Positions 43,065 through 51,604 of a stretch of 64,000 nt of DNA are shown one piece after another. How positions within the stretch are numbered: position 1 is the first letter of the stretch; the number at the start of each line of letters is the position of its first letter. The notes beneath the pieces are model-generated. The model had not been told where the DNA came from. It worked only from the letters and a program-made list of their open reading frames with translations, and ran no database searches. Both the position numbers and the translations under genes were made by a program. Source of the stretch: Lachnospiraceae bacterium (GTDB lineage Bacteria > Bacillota > Clostridia > Lachnospirales > Lachnospiraceae). The stretch is from assembly GCA_022510565.1 (NCBI GenBank), contig JAFLTE010000001.1:62001-126000 (forward strand), written 5' to 3'.

Positions 43065-44753
43065 TTAGGTAGAACTCAGAGTTCGTAAATACTGCTCCTC
43101 AAACTGGCTCTCGGATGCGGGTTTGCCGAAATAATACCCCTGTATCATGTCCGGCTTCGTATTCATCATCTTATTCAGCTCATCTTCCTCCTCGATTCCC
43201 TCCATACAGACTAAGGAACCAAGACTGTGTACCATATCTATGATATGGCTGATGATATTGTAATCATGCTCATTCTGAAGCGCCTGTACAACGAAGCTTC
43301 TGTCGATTTTGACCGTCGTAGCCTCGATTTCCTGCAGATATCGCATATTGGAATAACCGGTTCCGAAATCGTCAATCGCCACATCGAAATTCTTCGTCTT
43401 CAGATTTCTGAACAGCTCCTTAATCCTGCCGTCCGTCTCTATATAACCGCTCTCCGTCAGCTCCAGCACCAGACTTTCCGGCGGAATTCCCACCTCTTTT
43501 ATGCACTTGTCTACATCATCCATCAGATCACTCTTGTGAATCTGTACATAAGACAAATTTACATTCACGTGAAAATCCGGCACTACCTCTCTCCATTTCT
43601 TACAAGTGTGCGCCGCCTGCCACATGACATATTTCCCTACGGGGATGATCAGACCGCTCTCCTCGAGAATCGGAATAAATACAGCCGGGGACATATTCCC
43701 GTACTTCTCACAGTTCCACCGAAGAAGCGCCTCGGCACCAATCAACTTATAGTCTGGCGTTGATACGATAGGCTGATAAAATACCTGAAATCCCCTAAAA
43801 TTATTATTGATATCCTGCCGCATGAGCTTACGGATATCCAGTCTTCTCAAATATCCGTCATATGCTTCTTTGTCAAACAGTGCCATTTGATTTTTGCCGC
43901 GGCGTTTCGCCTCATTCAGGGCAAACTCCGTCAAGCGCAAAATCGTCTCAGCGTTTTTTCCCTCAAACTCATCCTGCATGATGCCTGCAGATATTGTATA
44001 AAAACAACTGTATTCTTTTCTACGGACTGTCTCACTGACTTTGTTTCTAATTTCGTTATAAATGTCACCGGCATTGCAGTCGGAATCCGAATATGAATCC
44101 ACCACCATGAACTCATCCGCCATCAAACGGTACACGTCTACGCGGGGATCTACCGTCGCCATGATGCAGTCGGCCAACTCGCGCAGTACATTGTCTCCTG
44201 CCTCTATACCTTCCTTCTCATTAATCTCCTTAAAATTATCAATGCCAATTCGCATCATATAGTTGATTGTCTGTGGTCTGTCGCGAAGAATTTCTTCCAT
44301 ATCATACTGAAACCGCACTTCTTTGCGAAGTCCGGTAACATTGTCTGCCTTCGCTTCCTTGCCAAGCTCCGTCACTCTGCCGAATAAAAGTTTGTGTCCG
44401 CCATTACCCGTAATGACCGTGCCTCTGCAGTTAATCCAAACCATCTTATGCGCTCTGTCAAACCAACGGTACTCCAGCTCATGGACATCCTGCTCACCCG
44501 CAGCGCATTTTCTGATATCCTCTTCCACCTTCGGCAAATCCGATGGATAAATCAGCTCCGGGAAAAACAGTCCTGCATTCTCAGTCACATTATTTGCAAA
44601 CGGAAATCTCTCGACCATTTTATTCGTCACTATATATGTATCGGTGGTTAAATCCATAACATAATAATAGGAATCGGAAGACCTCTGAAGTACTTCCAGG
44701 ACCGCTATCAGTTGTTCCAGCGACATATCTTGCAATGCTGCCACATATTTCAT
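43065..44753 (-). CDS. PAS-GGDEF-EAL cyclic di-GMP phosphodiesterase
   Basis: 562 residues, soluble. PAS-like domain ~28-130 (YYYVMDLTTDTYIVTNKM ... FDRAHKMVWINCRGTVI). GGDEF domain ~138-296 has a degenerate active site, MADEF at 211-215, so it should not make c-di-GMP and may be a regulatory module. EAL domain ~305-555 has EALLRW (341-346), NVNLSYVQI, LELTESG, IDDFGTGYSN, VKIDRSF and CMEGIEEEDE, all metal/catalytic motifs intact. It therefore probably degrades c-di-GMP in response to a PAS signal. It stands alone with a perfect promoter upstream. Confidence 0.9.
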   Translation of the reverse strand: MKYVAALQDMSLEQLIAVLEVLQRSSDSYYYVMDLTTDTYIVTNKMVERFPFANNVTENAGLFFPELIYPSDLPKVEEDIRKCAAGEQDVHELEYRWFDRAHKMVWINCRGTVITGNGGHKLLFGRVTELGKEAKADNVTGLRKEVRFQYDMEEILRDRPQTINYMMRIGIDNFKEINEKEGIEAGDNVLRELADCIMATVDPRVDVYRLMADEFMVVDSYSDSDCNAGDIYNEIRNKVSETVRRKEYSCFYTISAGIMQDEFEGKNAETILRLTEFALNEAKRRGKNQMALFDKEAYDGYLRRLDIRKLMRQDINNNFRGFQVFYQPIVSTPDYKLIGAEALLRWNCEKYGNMSPAVFIPILEESGLIIPVGKYVMWQAAHTCKKWREVVPDFHVNVNLSYVQIHKSDLMDDVDKCIKEVGIPPESLVLELTESGYIETDGRIKELFRNLKTKNFDVAIDDFGTGYSNMRYLQEIEATTVKIDRSFVVQALQNEHDYNIISHIIDMVHSLGSLVCMEGIEEEDELNKMMNTKPDMIQGYYFGKPASESQFEEQYLRTLSST

Positions 44754-44846
44754 AAGAATGCACCGCCCTTCACTTTCACTATATCAACCCTTCGTAATTT
44801 CCCAAATATATGTGGGCAAACAAATCTATAGTGTATACTTACTAAC

Positions 44847-44875
44847 ATTATACTCGCCCCTATATTTAATGTCAA
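44847..44875 (-). promoter_or_regulatory. Perfect-consensus SigA promoter for the GGDEF-EAL gene
   Basis: TTGACA (44870-44875), 17-base spacer, TATAAT (44847-44852) on the minus strand. A leader of roughly 85 bases follows with no obvious riboswitch fold. Confidence 0.85.
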
Positions 44876-45053
44876 TCAGCCTTTGTCACTTTTGACTATT
44901 TTTTCTTTTTCATTTTTTTGATTTTTATTAAAAATACACGAACAAATATATTCTATACAAAAGATATGTCTTTTGATATACTAAATATATTATTATATTT
45001 CGGCATTTTTTCGTGATAATTAAACTTCTATAAGCAAAACGGAGGAAATTGAG

Positions 45054-45989
45054 ATGAGCAGAAAAAAAGCAGTTGTTTCGTTGGGACACGAAGCTCTTGG
45101 CTATACAATACTGGAACAGTGGGATGCCGTCAAGGTAACCGCGCGGTCACTGGCAGACCTGGTGGAGTCTAACTACCAGCTCACAATCACCCACAGCAAC
45201 GGTCCTCAGGTCAGCATGATACATAAAGCCATGACGGAACTTCGCCGTATCTATATCGATTACACGCCCGCGCCTATGTGTGTTTGTTCCGCTATGAGTC
45301 AGGGATATGTAGGCTATGACATTCAGAATGCCCTGCGCGCCGAACTGCTCAGCCGTGGTATTTCCAAGCCTGTCAGCACAATCCTGACACAGGTGACTGT
45401 GGACCCTTACGACGAAGCGTTCTACGAGCCCACCAAGGTAATCGGGCGCTATATGTCCAAGGAGGACGCTGAAGTAGAAATCAAAAAGGGAAACTATGTA
45501 ATAGAAGAATCCGGAAAGGGGTTCCGCCGCGTAGTGGCAGCTCCCAAGCCCATTGATATTGTAGAGATTGATGCCATACGCGCACTGGCAGATGCGGACC
45601 AGGTCGTTATCGCCTGCGGCGGCGGCGGCATCCCTGTAATCGAGCAAAACCATGTGTTGAAGGGTGCTTCCGCAGTTATCGAGAAAGATTCTATCGCAGG
45701 CAAGCTGGCGGGCGACTTAAACGCCGATGAACTGATTATTCTCACCGGCGTTCCGTGTGTGTATAAGAATTTCGGTATGCCTGGTCAAGAGGCATTAAAT
45801 AACCTGACAGTCTCCGAGGCGAAAGAATTGATAACCCAAGGGCAGTTCGAGGAAGGCACGATGCTTCCTAAGATTGAAGCGGCAATCGCCTATCTGGAGA
45901 AAAATCCTGCAGGCAGCGTGCTGATCACTTCTATATCCGCTGTCTCCGAGGCTATCAAAGGCAAGAACGGCACGGTTATTACCGTATAG
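45054..45989 (+). CDS. arcC: Carbamate kinase
   Basis: 311 residues, amino-acid-kinase fold. Carbamoyl phosphate and ADP are converted to carbamate and ATP in arginine or purine/urea fermentation. The sequence shows NGPQVSMIH, VTVDPYDEAFYEPTKVIG, VIACGGGGIPVI, EKDSIAGKLAGDLNADELIILTGV and TMLPKIEAAI, all ArcC motifs. No arcA or arcB adjoins, so the carbamoyl phosphate source is elsewhere. CGGAGGAAAT precedes the ATG. The ~300 bases upstream separate it from the divergent GGDEF-EAL gene; a palindrome AAAAGA-TATG-TCTTTT (about 44958-44973) is there. Confidence 0.94.
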   Translation: MSRKKAVVSLGHEALGYTILEQWDAVKVTARSLADLVESNYQLTITHSNGPQVSMIHKAMTELRRIYIDYTPAPMCVCSAMSQGYVGYDIQNALRAELLSRGISKPVSTILTQVTVDPYDEAFYEPTKVIGRYMSKEDAEVEIKKGNYVIEESGKGFRRVVAAPKPIDIVEIDAIRALADADQVVIACGGGGIPVIEQNHVLKGASAVIEKDSIAGKLAGDLNADELIILTGVPCVYKNFGMPGQEALNNLTVSEAKELITQGQFEEGTMLPKIEAAIAYLEKNPAGSVLITSISAVSEAIKGKNGTVITV

Positions 45990-46014
45990 ATGACACACGT
46001 GTCACATTCAGATT

Positions 46015-46500
46015 TTACTTGGTATTGGCGCTCCCGAGCACCATCAGAAATGCACCTATCATAATACAGAAATCAGAGATATTGAAAACAATATTTCTGA
46101 TTTTTTCATTTTTCACAGGAAAACTGATGTAGTCCACTACATATTGACGCATCAAGCGGTCATAAGTATTGCTGTAGGCACCTCCCAGGAGAAAAGCCAG
46201 CCCTGCTTTCAGTATGCCACTGCCCCTGTAAGTAAAGGTCACCAGAAAAAGCACCGTTGCACCCAAGGTCAGAACAAGAGAAAGCGCTGCTATCAGACTG
46301 CGTCTGCGCTCTCCGACGTTGAGAAAGGCACCCTGATTGTGGTGACGACGAAGCAGTAATCTACCATTCCAGAAAGTATGTTCCTGCCCGTCATCTTCCA
46401 TACGTTCAATGTGATTTTTAATGAGCAAATCTGCGACGAATATTGCCATCGCCAGAAGCGAACATCCTAAGATTGCCATAATTTCCTCCGCGTTTGTCAC
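46015..46500 (-). CDS. lspA: Lipoprotein signal peptidase (LspA)
   Basis: 161 residues, four membrane helices. It removes signal peptides from diacylglyceryl-modified prolipoproteins. The catalytic aspartates are in YDRLMRQYVVDYISF and FNISDFCIMIG; HNQGAFLN is the LspA NxGxAF-like motif (family NxGaaf). It starts six bases after the Csp-like protease stop and converges with arcC; a short TGACAC/GTGTCA hairpin lies between. The core motifs are slightly divergent (QGAF), so it may be a second, specialised LspA. Confidence 0.85.
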   Translation of the reverse strand: MTNAEEIMAILGCSLLAMAIFVADLLIKNHIERMEDDGQEHTFWNGRLLLRRHHNQGAFLNVGERRRSLIAALSLVLTLGATVLFLVTFTYRGSGILKAGLAFLLGGAYSNTYDRLMRQYVVDYISFPVKNEKIRNIVFNISDFCIMIGAFLMVLGSANTK

Positions 46501-46506
46501 ATACAG

Positions 46507-48198
46507 TTACGTCCTCGCCAACATCTCAAACGTACCGCTAATGCTGACTCTGCCGTATCCCCAGCGATTATCGGGATACACAATATTATCCGGTCTGGCA
46601 GCACCACGAATCAAATAGCTCTTGACCCCTCTGGTGGCCACTGTAGGCACATTGCCGTCCACCACTGCCCATTCCATGAACTGCGCCACACAGCCGGCTG
46701 CAAGCGCTGCCGCAATGCTGGATCCGGTGGTCGTTCCCAATGCCGTGGAAACCTGTACGCCGGGCGCAGATAAATCAGGCTTGATATCTCCGTTCTTCGT
46801 AAATCCTCTGCCCGACTGGGGAAACCAACTTCCCGATAAGCCGTTGTAAGCCGATATCGTAATGACCTGCTGCGCATTGGCGGGCTCCGTCAATGTCACA
46901 TCCGGGCTGGGCGCTAAGAAAGTTACGTTTGTCTCAAGGAAATCGGTAATCGGCAGCCACATATGAAAAATCCCCATGCCGTTTTGCTCTTCCTCCGAAG
47001 AATCGACACGCACATTCCACACCCCCGGCGTGGGATTCTCAAAACGGAAGAAAATCAACTGTTCTCCCGAATTACGCTCCACGATCACATTGCTCACGAT
47101 AATTCGTGTCTGTTCGAAGACAAAATTAATTTCCCTGTCCACTTTGCTCCTGAAATCAATCTCCTGAGACGTCTCACCACCGGGCGAACGCACCCTCACC
47201 GCGTAGGTATCAGGCAGATTTCCCCACAGTTCCAGGCAGAACCCCTTGGTCTGTCCCGCGACACGAATTTCTACCACATCCGGCACAACACCCTCATAAT
47301 GATGTTCTTTGTCCCCCTCATTGCCACCGCACACGACGACCGCGCGGCTTCTCCTGTTCGCAACAATATTCAGATAGGAAGCTAAAGGCGATGTTCCGTT
47401 ATGACTGCCCTGATTGGATCCCAATCCCAGTACAATCACCACCGGCCTTCTGAGAGCAATCGCCATACGCTCCAGATATTTGACCGCCTCCATAATATCG
47501 TTCTCCTGATATGCCGCCACGCCGTCGGCAATCAGATAATAGTCCCGTAAATACTGCTTGGCACCCTTTAATTTGACGACTGCAATATCTGCCTGAGGCG
47601 CAGCGCCTCTAAATGCTAATCCTTGGCTTAATATTGATCCGACTGCTGCCGATGCAAGTCGTGTGCCGTGCCCATCCGTATCGGTAGAGGGCACAATTAA
47701 CTCCGGTGTATCCGACGAAAGCGCCCGCTCAATGTCCGAGCGCATATATTCCGTTCCGTACTGAAAACCTTCCGGCGGATTCCCGTCCTGTATGGTTTGA
47801 TCCCAAATTGCCATAATGCGGCTGGAACCGTCTGAGCGACGGAACACATCCAACTGATATCGTATGCCGGTATCTATAAAGCCTACCACTACACCGGCTC
47901 CCTGAAGCGACAACGGCGGATTCTGCACGCGAATATTACCCATGGCCGCCAAATTATCCGGATTAAACACCTCTTCAGTCTGCATCAGGCCGTACAACGT
48001 GGGAATCATCGAGTATCCGTAGTAAGACACGGACATCGGCGGTATCATGCTTCGATTCACATTGGCAACACCGTAACCGCCGTCGATAGCGTGAAAACAG
48101 AAATCAAGCGGCGTAAGTCCTGACAATTCATCTGCCGTCACATAGTCTGTAATAAAGTCTGCATACTCGTTTGAAAGGATTTTTTCCTTACATGTCAT
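46507..48198 (-). CDS. Subtilase family (S8) serine protease, Csp-like
   Basis: 563 residues, no signal peptide. The catalytic triad is complete: D109 (VVGFIDTGIRY), H177 (TDGHGTRLASAA) and S494 (TGSSIAAA). An N-terminal ~95-residue pro-like region (ITDYVTADELSGLTPLDF) precedes the catalytic domain, and a beta-rich insert (~330-450) splits it, as in clostridial CspB/CspC germination proteases. Family members of this type cleave or sense during spore germination; other roles are possible. It is upstream of lspA with six bases between. Confidence 0.85.
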   Translation of the reverse strand: MTCKEKILSNEYADFITDYVTADELSGLTPLDFCFHAIDGGYGVANVNRSMIPPMSVSYYGYSMIPTLYGLMQTEEVFNPDNLAAMGNIRVQNPPLSLQGAGVVVGFIDTGIRYQLDVFRRSDGSSRIMAIWDQTIQDGNPPEGFQYGTEYMRSDIERALSSDTPELIVPSTDTDGHGTRLASAAVGSILSQGLAFRGAAPQADIAVVKLKGAKQYLRDYYLIADGVAAYQENDIMEAVKYLERMAIALRRPVVIVLGLGSNQGSHNGTSPLASYLNIVANRRSRAVVVCGGNEGDKEHHYEGVVPDVVEIRVAGQTKGFCLELWGNLPDTYAVRVRSPGGETSQEIDFRSKVDREINFVFEQTRIIVSNVIVERNSGEQLIFFRFENPTPGVWNVRVDSSEEEQNGMGIFHMWLPITDFLETNVTFLAPSPDVTLTEPANAQQVITISAYNGLSGSWFPQSGRGFTKNGDIKPDLSAPGVQVSTALGTTTGSSIAAALAAGCVAQFMEWAVVDGNVPTVATRGVKSYLIRGAARPDNIVYPDNRWGYGRVSISGTFEMLART

Positions 48199-48293
48199 CT
48201 CATTAAATAACAGTTAATATTATATTCAAACTGTTCTTTCTCATGCTTTCCTTTATACTATGTCTATACTGCATGTCCCGTCATTATACTTCA

Positions 48294-49778
48294 TTATTTA
48301 TTCTGCCCGCTGCCCGCAATCACATTCAAATTATCCGGATGTTCCAGCGAATTGCTGCGAATATCGATGATAGGGCCACCCGTTCCTTCAATGTACTCTC
48401 TGGTAATCGTCACCCTGCCGATATTGTCATCCTTGGGCACTTCATACATAATATCAAGCATAAATTCTTCGATAATGGCACGCAGCGCTCTGGCTCCTGT
48501 TTCCTTCTCCATAGCCTTTTCCGCAATCGCTTCCAATGCGCCGTGCTCGAAATCCAGCTTTACCTCATCTAACTCAAGCAGCTTCTGATACTGTTTTAAA
48601 ATAGCATTCTTGGGCTCTTCGAGAATCTTAACCATCATCTCTTTACTTAAGCCTTCCAGCGTAAAAATCACCGGAAGACGGCCGATAAACTCCGGAATCA
48701 TACCGAATTTCTTAATATCCTCCACCGTCACCCTGCTCAAAATATTCTTATCCTTATCATACTTATCACGCAGCTCAGCATTGTAACCAATGGACGTACG
48801 TTTATTCAATCTCTGCTTAATAATCTCCTCCAAATCCGGGAATGCTCCTCCGCAGATAAAGAGAATATTCCTCGTATTCACTGTGGCAAGAGGCACCATG
48901 GCGTTCTTGGAATTGGCACCGACCGGAACTTCCACCTCCGCACCCTCTAACAGCTTCAACATACCCTGCTGCACGGATTCCCCGCTGACATCCCGGGAAT
49001 TGGTATTTTTCTTCTTGGCAATCTTGTCAATCTCATCAATAAATATAATGCCTCGTTCCGCCCGCTCTACGTCATTCTCAGCAGCCGCCAGAAGCTTGGA
49101 AACTACGCTTTCAATGTCATCGCCGATATATCCCGCTTCTGTCAGGGATGTGGCATCGGTGATTGCGAGCGGGACATCCAGAAGCTGTGCCAGCGTCTTA
49201 ACCAGATATGTTTTGCCGCAGCCCGTAGGTCCAATCATCAGCATGTTGGATTTCTCGATTTCGATTTCGTCCATCGTTCCGGTAGCCACACGTTTATAGT
49301 GATTGTACACTGCCACAGACATGACCTTCTTCGCGTATTCCTGTCCCACTACATACTCATCCAATTTCGCCTTAATCTTATGAGGCGGCATAATATTCTT
49401 GATATCAATTTCCGGCTTGCCGTCAGATTGCTTCTTTTTCTTTATTTTCTGCTTGTTGGGAATGCCGCCGTCCCCTTGCAGATCCGCCAGATTGACAAAG
49501 CTGATATTGGGAAAGCCCTGCCCGTTACGAAAATCGGAGTTGGGAGGCTGATTTAACAGACCTTGATAATCAAACTGGCTGACCGTATCCATCGTCTTCT
49601 GCATACAGTCGTCACAAACGCATATATGATTAGGCAGACGGAACATTTTGCCGGCCTTACTCTCCGGTCTGCGGCAAATGAAGCAGACATCCTCGTAATC
49701 GTCATGAGAACTGTTCTTGTCTGTATTTTTTTCATCCTTTATCTCATCATTGGTGTCATTATATCTGTCATCACTCAT
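48294..49778 (-). CDS. clpX: ClpX-type AAA+ unfoldase (divergent, probable second copy)
   Basis: 494 residues. A ~30-residue acidic extension precedes the zinc finger: Cys32/35 (VCFICRR) and Cys55/58 (CVCDDC). Walker A is GPTGCGKTYLVKTLA, Walker B GIIFIDEIDKIA, pore loop GYIGDDIE, and the sensor region VNTRNILFICGGAFPDLEE. The ClpP-docking IGF loop is replaced by IGY (TSIGYNAEL). No clpP or tig lies nearby, unlike the usual clpX locus. The ATG at 49778 has GGAG upstream. It may act with ClpP or alone. Confidence 0.85.
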   Translation of the reverse strand: MSDDRYNDTNDEIKDEKNTDKNSSHDDYEDVCFICRRPESKAGKMFRLPNHICVCDDCMQKTMDTVSQFDYQGLLNQPPNSDFRNGQGFPNISFVNLADLQGDGGIPNKQKIKKKKQSDGKPEIDIKNIMPPHKIKAKLDEYVVGQEYAKKVMSVAVYNHYKRVATGTMDEIEIEKSNMLMIGPTGCGKTYLVKTLAQLLDVPLAITDATSLTEAGYIGDDIESVVSKLLAAAENDVERAERGIIFIDEIDKIAKKKNTNSRDVSGESVQQGMLKLLEGAEVEVPVGANSKNAMVPLATVNTRNILFICGGAFPDLEEIIKQRLNKRTSIGYNAELRDKYDKDKNILSRVTVEDIKKFGMIPEFIGRLPVIFTLEGLSKEMMVKILEEPKNAILKQYQKLLELDEVKLDFEHGALEAIAEKAMEKETGARALRAIIEEFMLDIMYEVPKDDNIGRVTITREYIEGTGGPIIDIRSNSLEHPDNLNVIAGSGQNK

Positions 49779-49893
49779 GTCAAAGCTCCATACCTTTCCT
49801 CTTGTATATAGCACTTATCGCTCTATTCCTATCATAGTATAAAAAGGTGTTTCCCACAAGTAAACATTTTCTAAAACGCTAATTTATACGCGC

Positions 49894-49919
49894 AAAAGGC
49901 GGCCTAACGACCGCCTTTT
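49894..49919 (-). terminator. Intrinsic terminator of the htrA gene
   Basis: Minus strand AAAAGGCGG, 8-base loop, CCGCCTTTT; about 20 bases after the stop at 49940. Confidence 0.8.
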
Positions 49920-49939
49920 CTGTATATATCTTGTCAATA

Positions 49940-51457
49940 CTAATTCTGAACCTTATTGCCGAGAGTCAACTCCACTTTTCTGCTCACATAACCGTTGTTG
50001 GATGCCGACATAACAGTAATTTCGACCGTATCGCCTTTGGCATGGAATTCCAGTTCCTTCTGCAATTCGTCCATGGAGGTAATCTCCTCACCGTCGAACT
50101 CGGTGATAATATCGCCCTTCTTCAGCCCTGCCGCCGCTGCCGCCGTATTGTCATACACTTGAGTGATAAACACACCTTCCGGTATTCCGTACGGTTCGGA
50201 TACGTCCGCTGTGACCGTAAGGCCTGTAATACCCAAATATCCTCTCTCATCTTCCGCAACTTTGTTTTTGGTTTCCTTTAACATTAATTCCGCTATAATC
50301 GGGCTTGCGGAGGAAATCGGGATGGCATATCCCATACCTTCTATGGAGCTGCCGCCAATCTTGTTGGAGTTAATTCCGATGACTTCACCCTTCACATTCA
50401 GAAGGGCACCACCGGAATTGCCCGGATTGATTGCCGCATCCGTCTGGATAAAAGTACCGTCGGAACCGTCTGAAAGCTGTATACTTCTGTTCAAGGCACT
50501 GATTACGCCCGTGGTAACGGACTGACCGTACCCCAGAGAGTTACCGATGGCAATTGCAGGCTCTCCCACTTTCAGGGAATCGGAATCACCAAGCGTTGCA
50601 ACTGCAATTTCCTGCAGTGTATCACTGTCAATCTTCGTGAGCGGAACCGCGATTACCGCCAAATCCATATCCGCATCGGTTCCCTTAACGGAGGCTTCCG
50701 CCTCGCTGCCTTCCACGAACTGCACCGTCAGCTTCTCAGTGTCCGCAATCACATGATAATTCGTCACAATTAAGAGCTCCGTGTCATTCTGTCCCACGAT
50801 AATGCCCGAACCACTGGCATCCGCCTCATTAATAATGTACTGTCCGAAGAAAGACATCTTCTCTGTATAATGATTATCTATTGACACAATCGCAGGCATA
50901 ACTTCCGTGACAACATCTGACACATCAGACACCACCGTAGTGATACTGTCGGTTACACGGATACCACTTTCCGCCTGCACCAGATTATCGTTGCTGTAGG
51001 CATCAATACCGGATTTACCACTCTCGTTCAAAACCTCTTCTCCGACAGCCTCCAGGGAAACATTCGTCTCATTGGTATTGCCGCCCACTCTGCTTGTCAC
51101 AGATTGCACCGCAAACAGTCCCAATCCCGCAAACACACCAAAAAGCAACCCGAGAGATACGCTTACCAGCGCTTTTTTCAGAAAACTGCCTTGCGTCGTC
51201 TTTTTTTGCTGCGCTTTCTTGTCCTGATTTATATTTCCATTCTGATTAAGACTCCCATTCTGATTGACCTGCGCATAACTGTTGGGATATGTGTTGCCGT
51301 ATTGATAACTGGTGGTACTGTTCTCATACGGATTGGACACCGTATGCTGCCCATATACGCTATCGCTGTATATATTCTGACTCTGATTCACGTTTTGATT
51401 CGTATTCTGATTCTGATAAAGATTGTCATTTGGATAATTATTGTTATTGTCGTACAT
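49940..51457 (-). CDS. htrA: HtrA/DegP-type membrane serine protease with PDZ domain
   Basis: 505 residues. Residues 1-80 are a cytoplasmic tail dominated by Asn, Gln, Tyr and Ser. A membrane segment (LVSVSLGLLFGVFAGLGLFAV, ~96-118) follows. The extracellular trypsin-like domain has the His in IVTNYHVI, Asp in ADMDLAVIAV and Ser in INPGNSGGALLN. A C-terminal PDZ domain (YGIPEGVFITQVYDNTAAAAAGLKKGDIITEFDGEEI) completes it. The order matches HtrA quality-control proteases of Firmicutes, whose N-terminal tails are usually shorter and less biased. Confidence 0.93.
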   Translation of the reverse strand: MYDNNNNYPNDNLYQNQNTNQNVNQSQNIYSDSVYGQHTVSNPYENSTTSYQYGNTYPNSYAQVNQNGSLNQNGNINQDKKAQQKKTTQGSFLKKALVSVSLGLLFGVFAGLGLFAVQSVTSRVGGNTNETNVSLEAVGEEVLNESGKSGIDAYSNDNLVQAESGIRVTDSITTVVSDVSDVVTEVMPAIVSIDNHYTEKMSFFGQYIINEADASGSGIIVGQNDTELLIVTNYHVIADTEKLTVQFVEGSEAEASVKGTDADMDLAVIAVPLTKIDSDTLQEIAVATLGDSDSLKVGEPAIAIGNSLGYGQSVTTGVISALNRSIQLSDGSDGTFIQTDAAINPGNSGGALLNVKGEVIGINSNKIGGSSIEGMGYAIPISSASPIIAELMLKETKNKVAEDERGYLGITGLTVTADVSEPYGIPEGVFITQVYDNTAAAAAGLKKGDIITEFDGEEITSMDELQKELEFHAKGDTVEITVMSASNNGYVSRKVELTLGNKVQN

Positions 51458-51604
51458 AATACTTTACTCCTTCCTAAGCGTCAGACCGGTTTGATGCCGA
51501 TCTTTCCTTTGATCTTGAGGCTAGTATATCCTTCAATTGTGTATAAAGTGTGACGACTTTTTATAAAAATTGTGTTTTCTGTTTTTTATCAAAATCAGAA
51601 TGAT

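Noticed and set aside
44754-44846. Possible c-di-GMP riboswitch in the leader of the GGDEF-EAL gene
   Set aside because: The ~85-base leader lacks the conserved GEMM core and I see no matching helix pattern.
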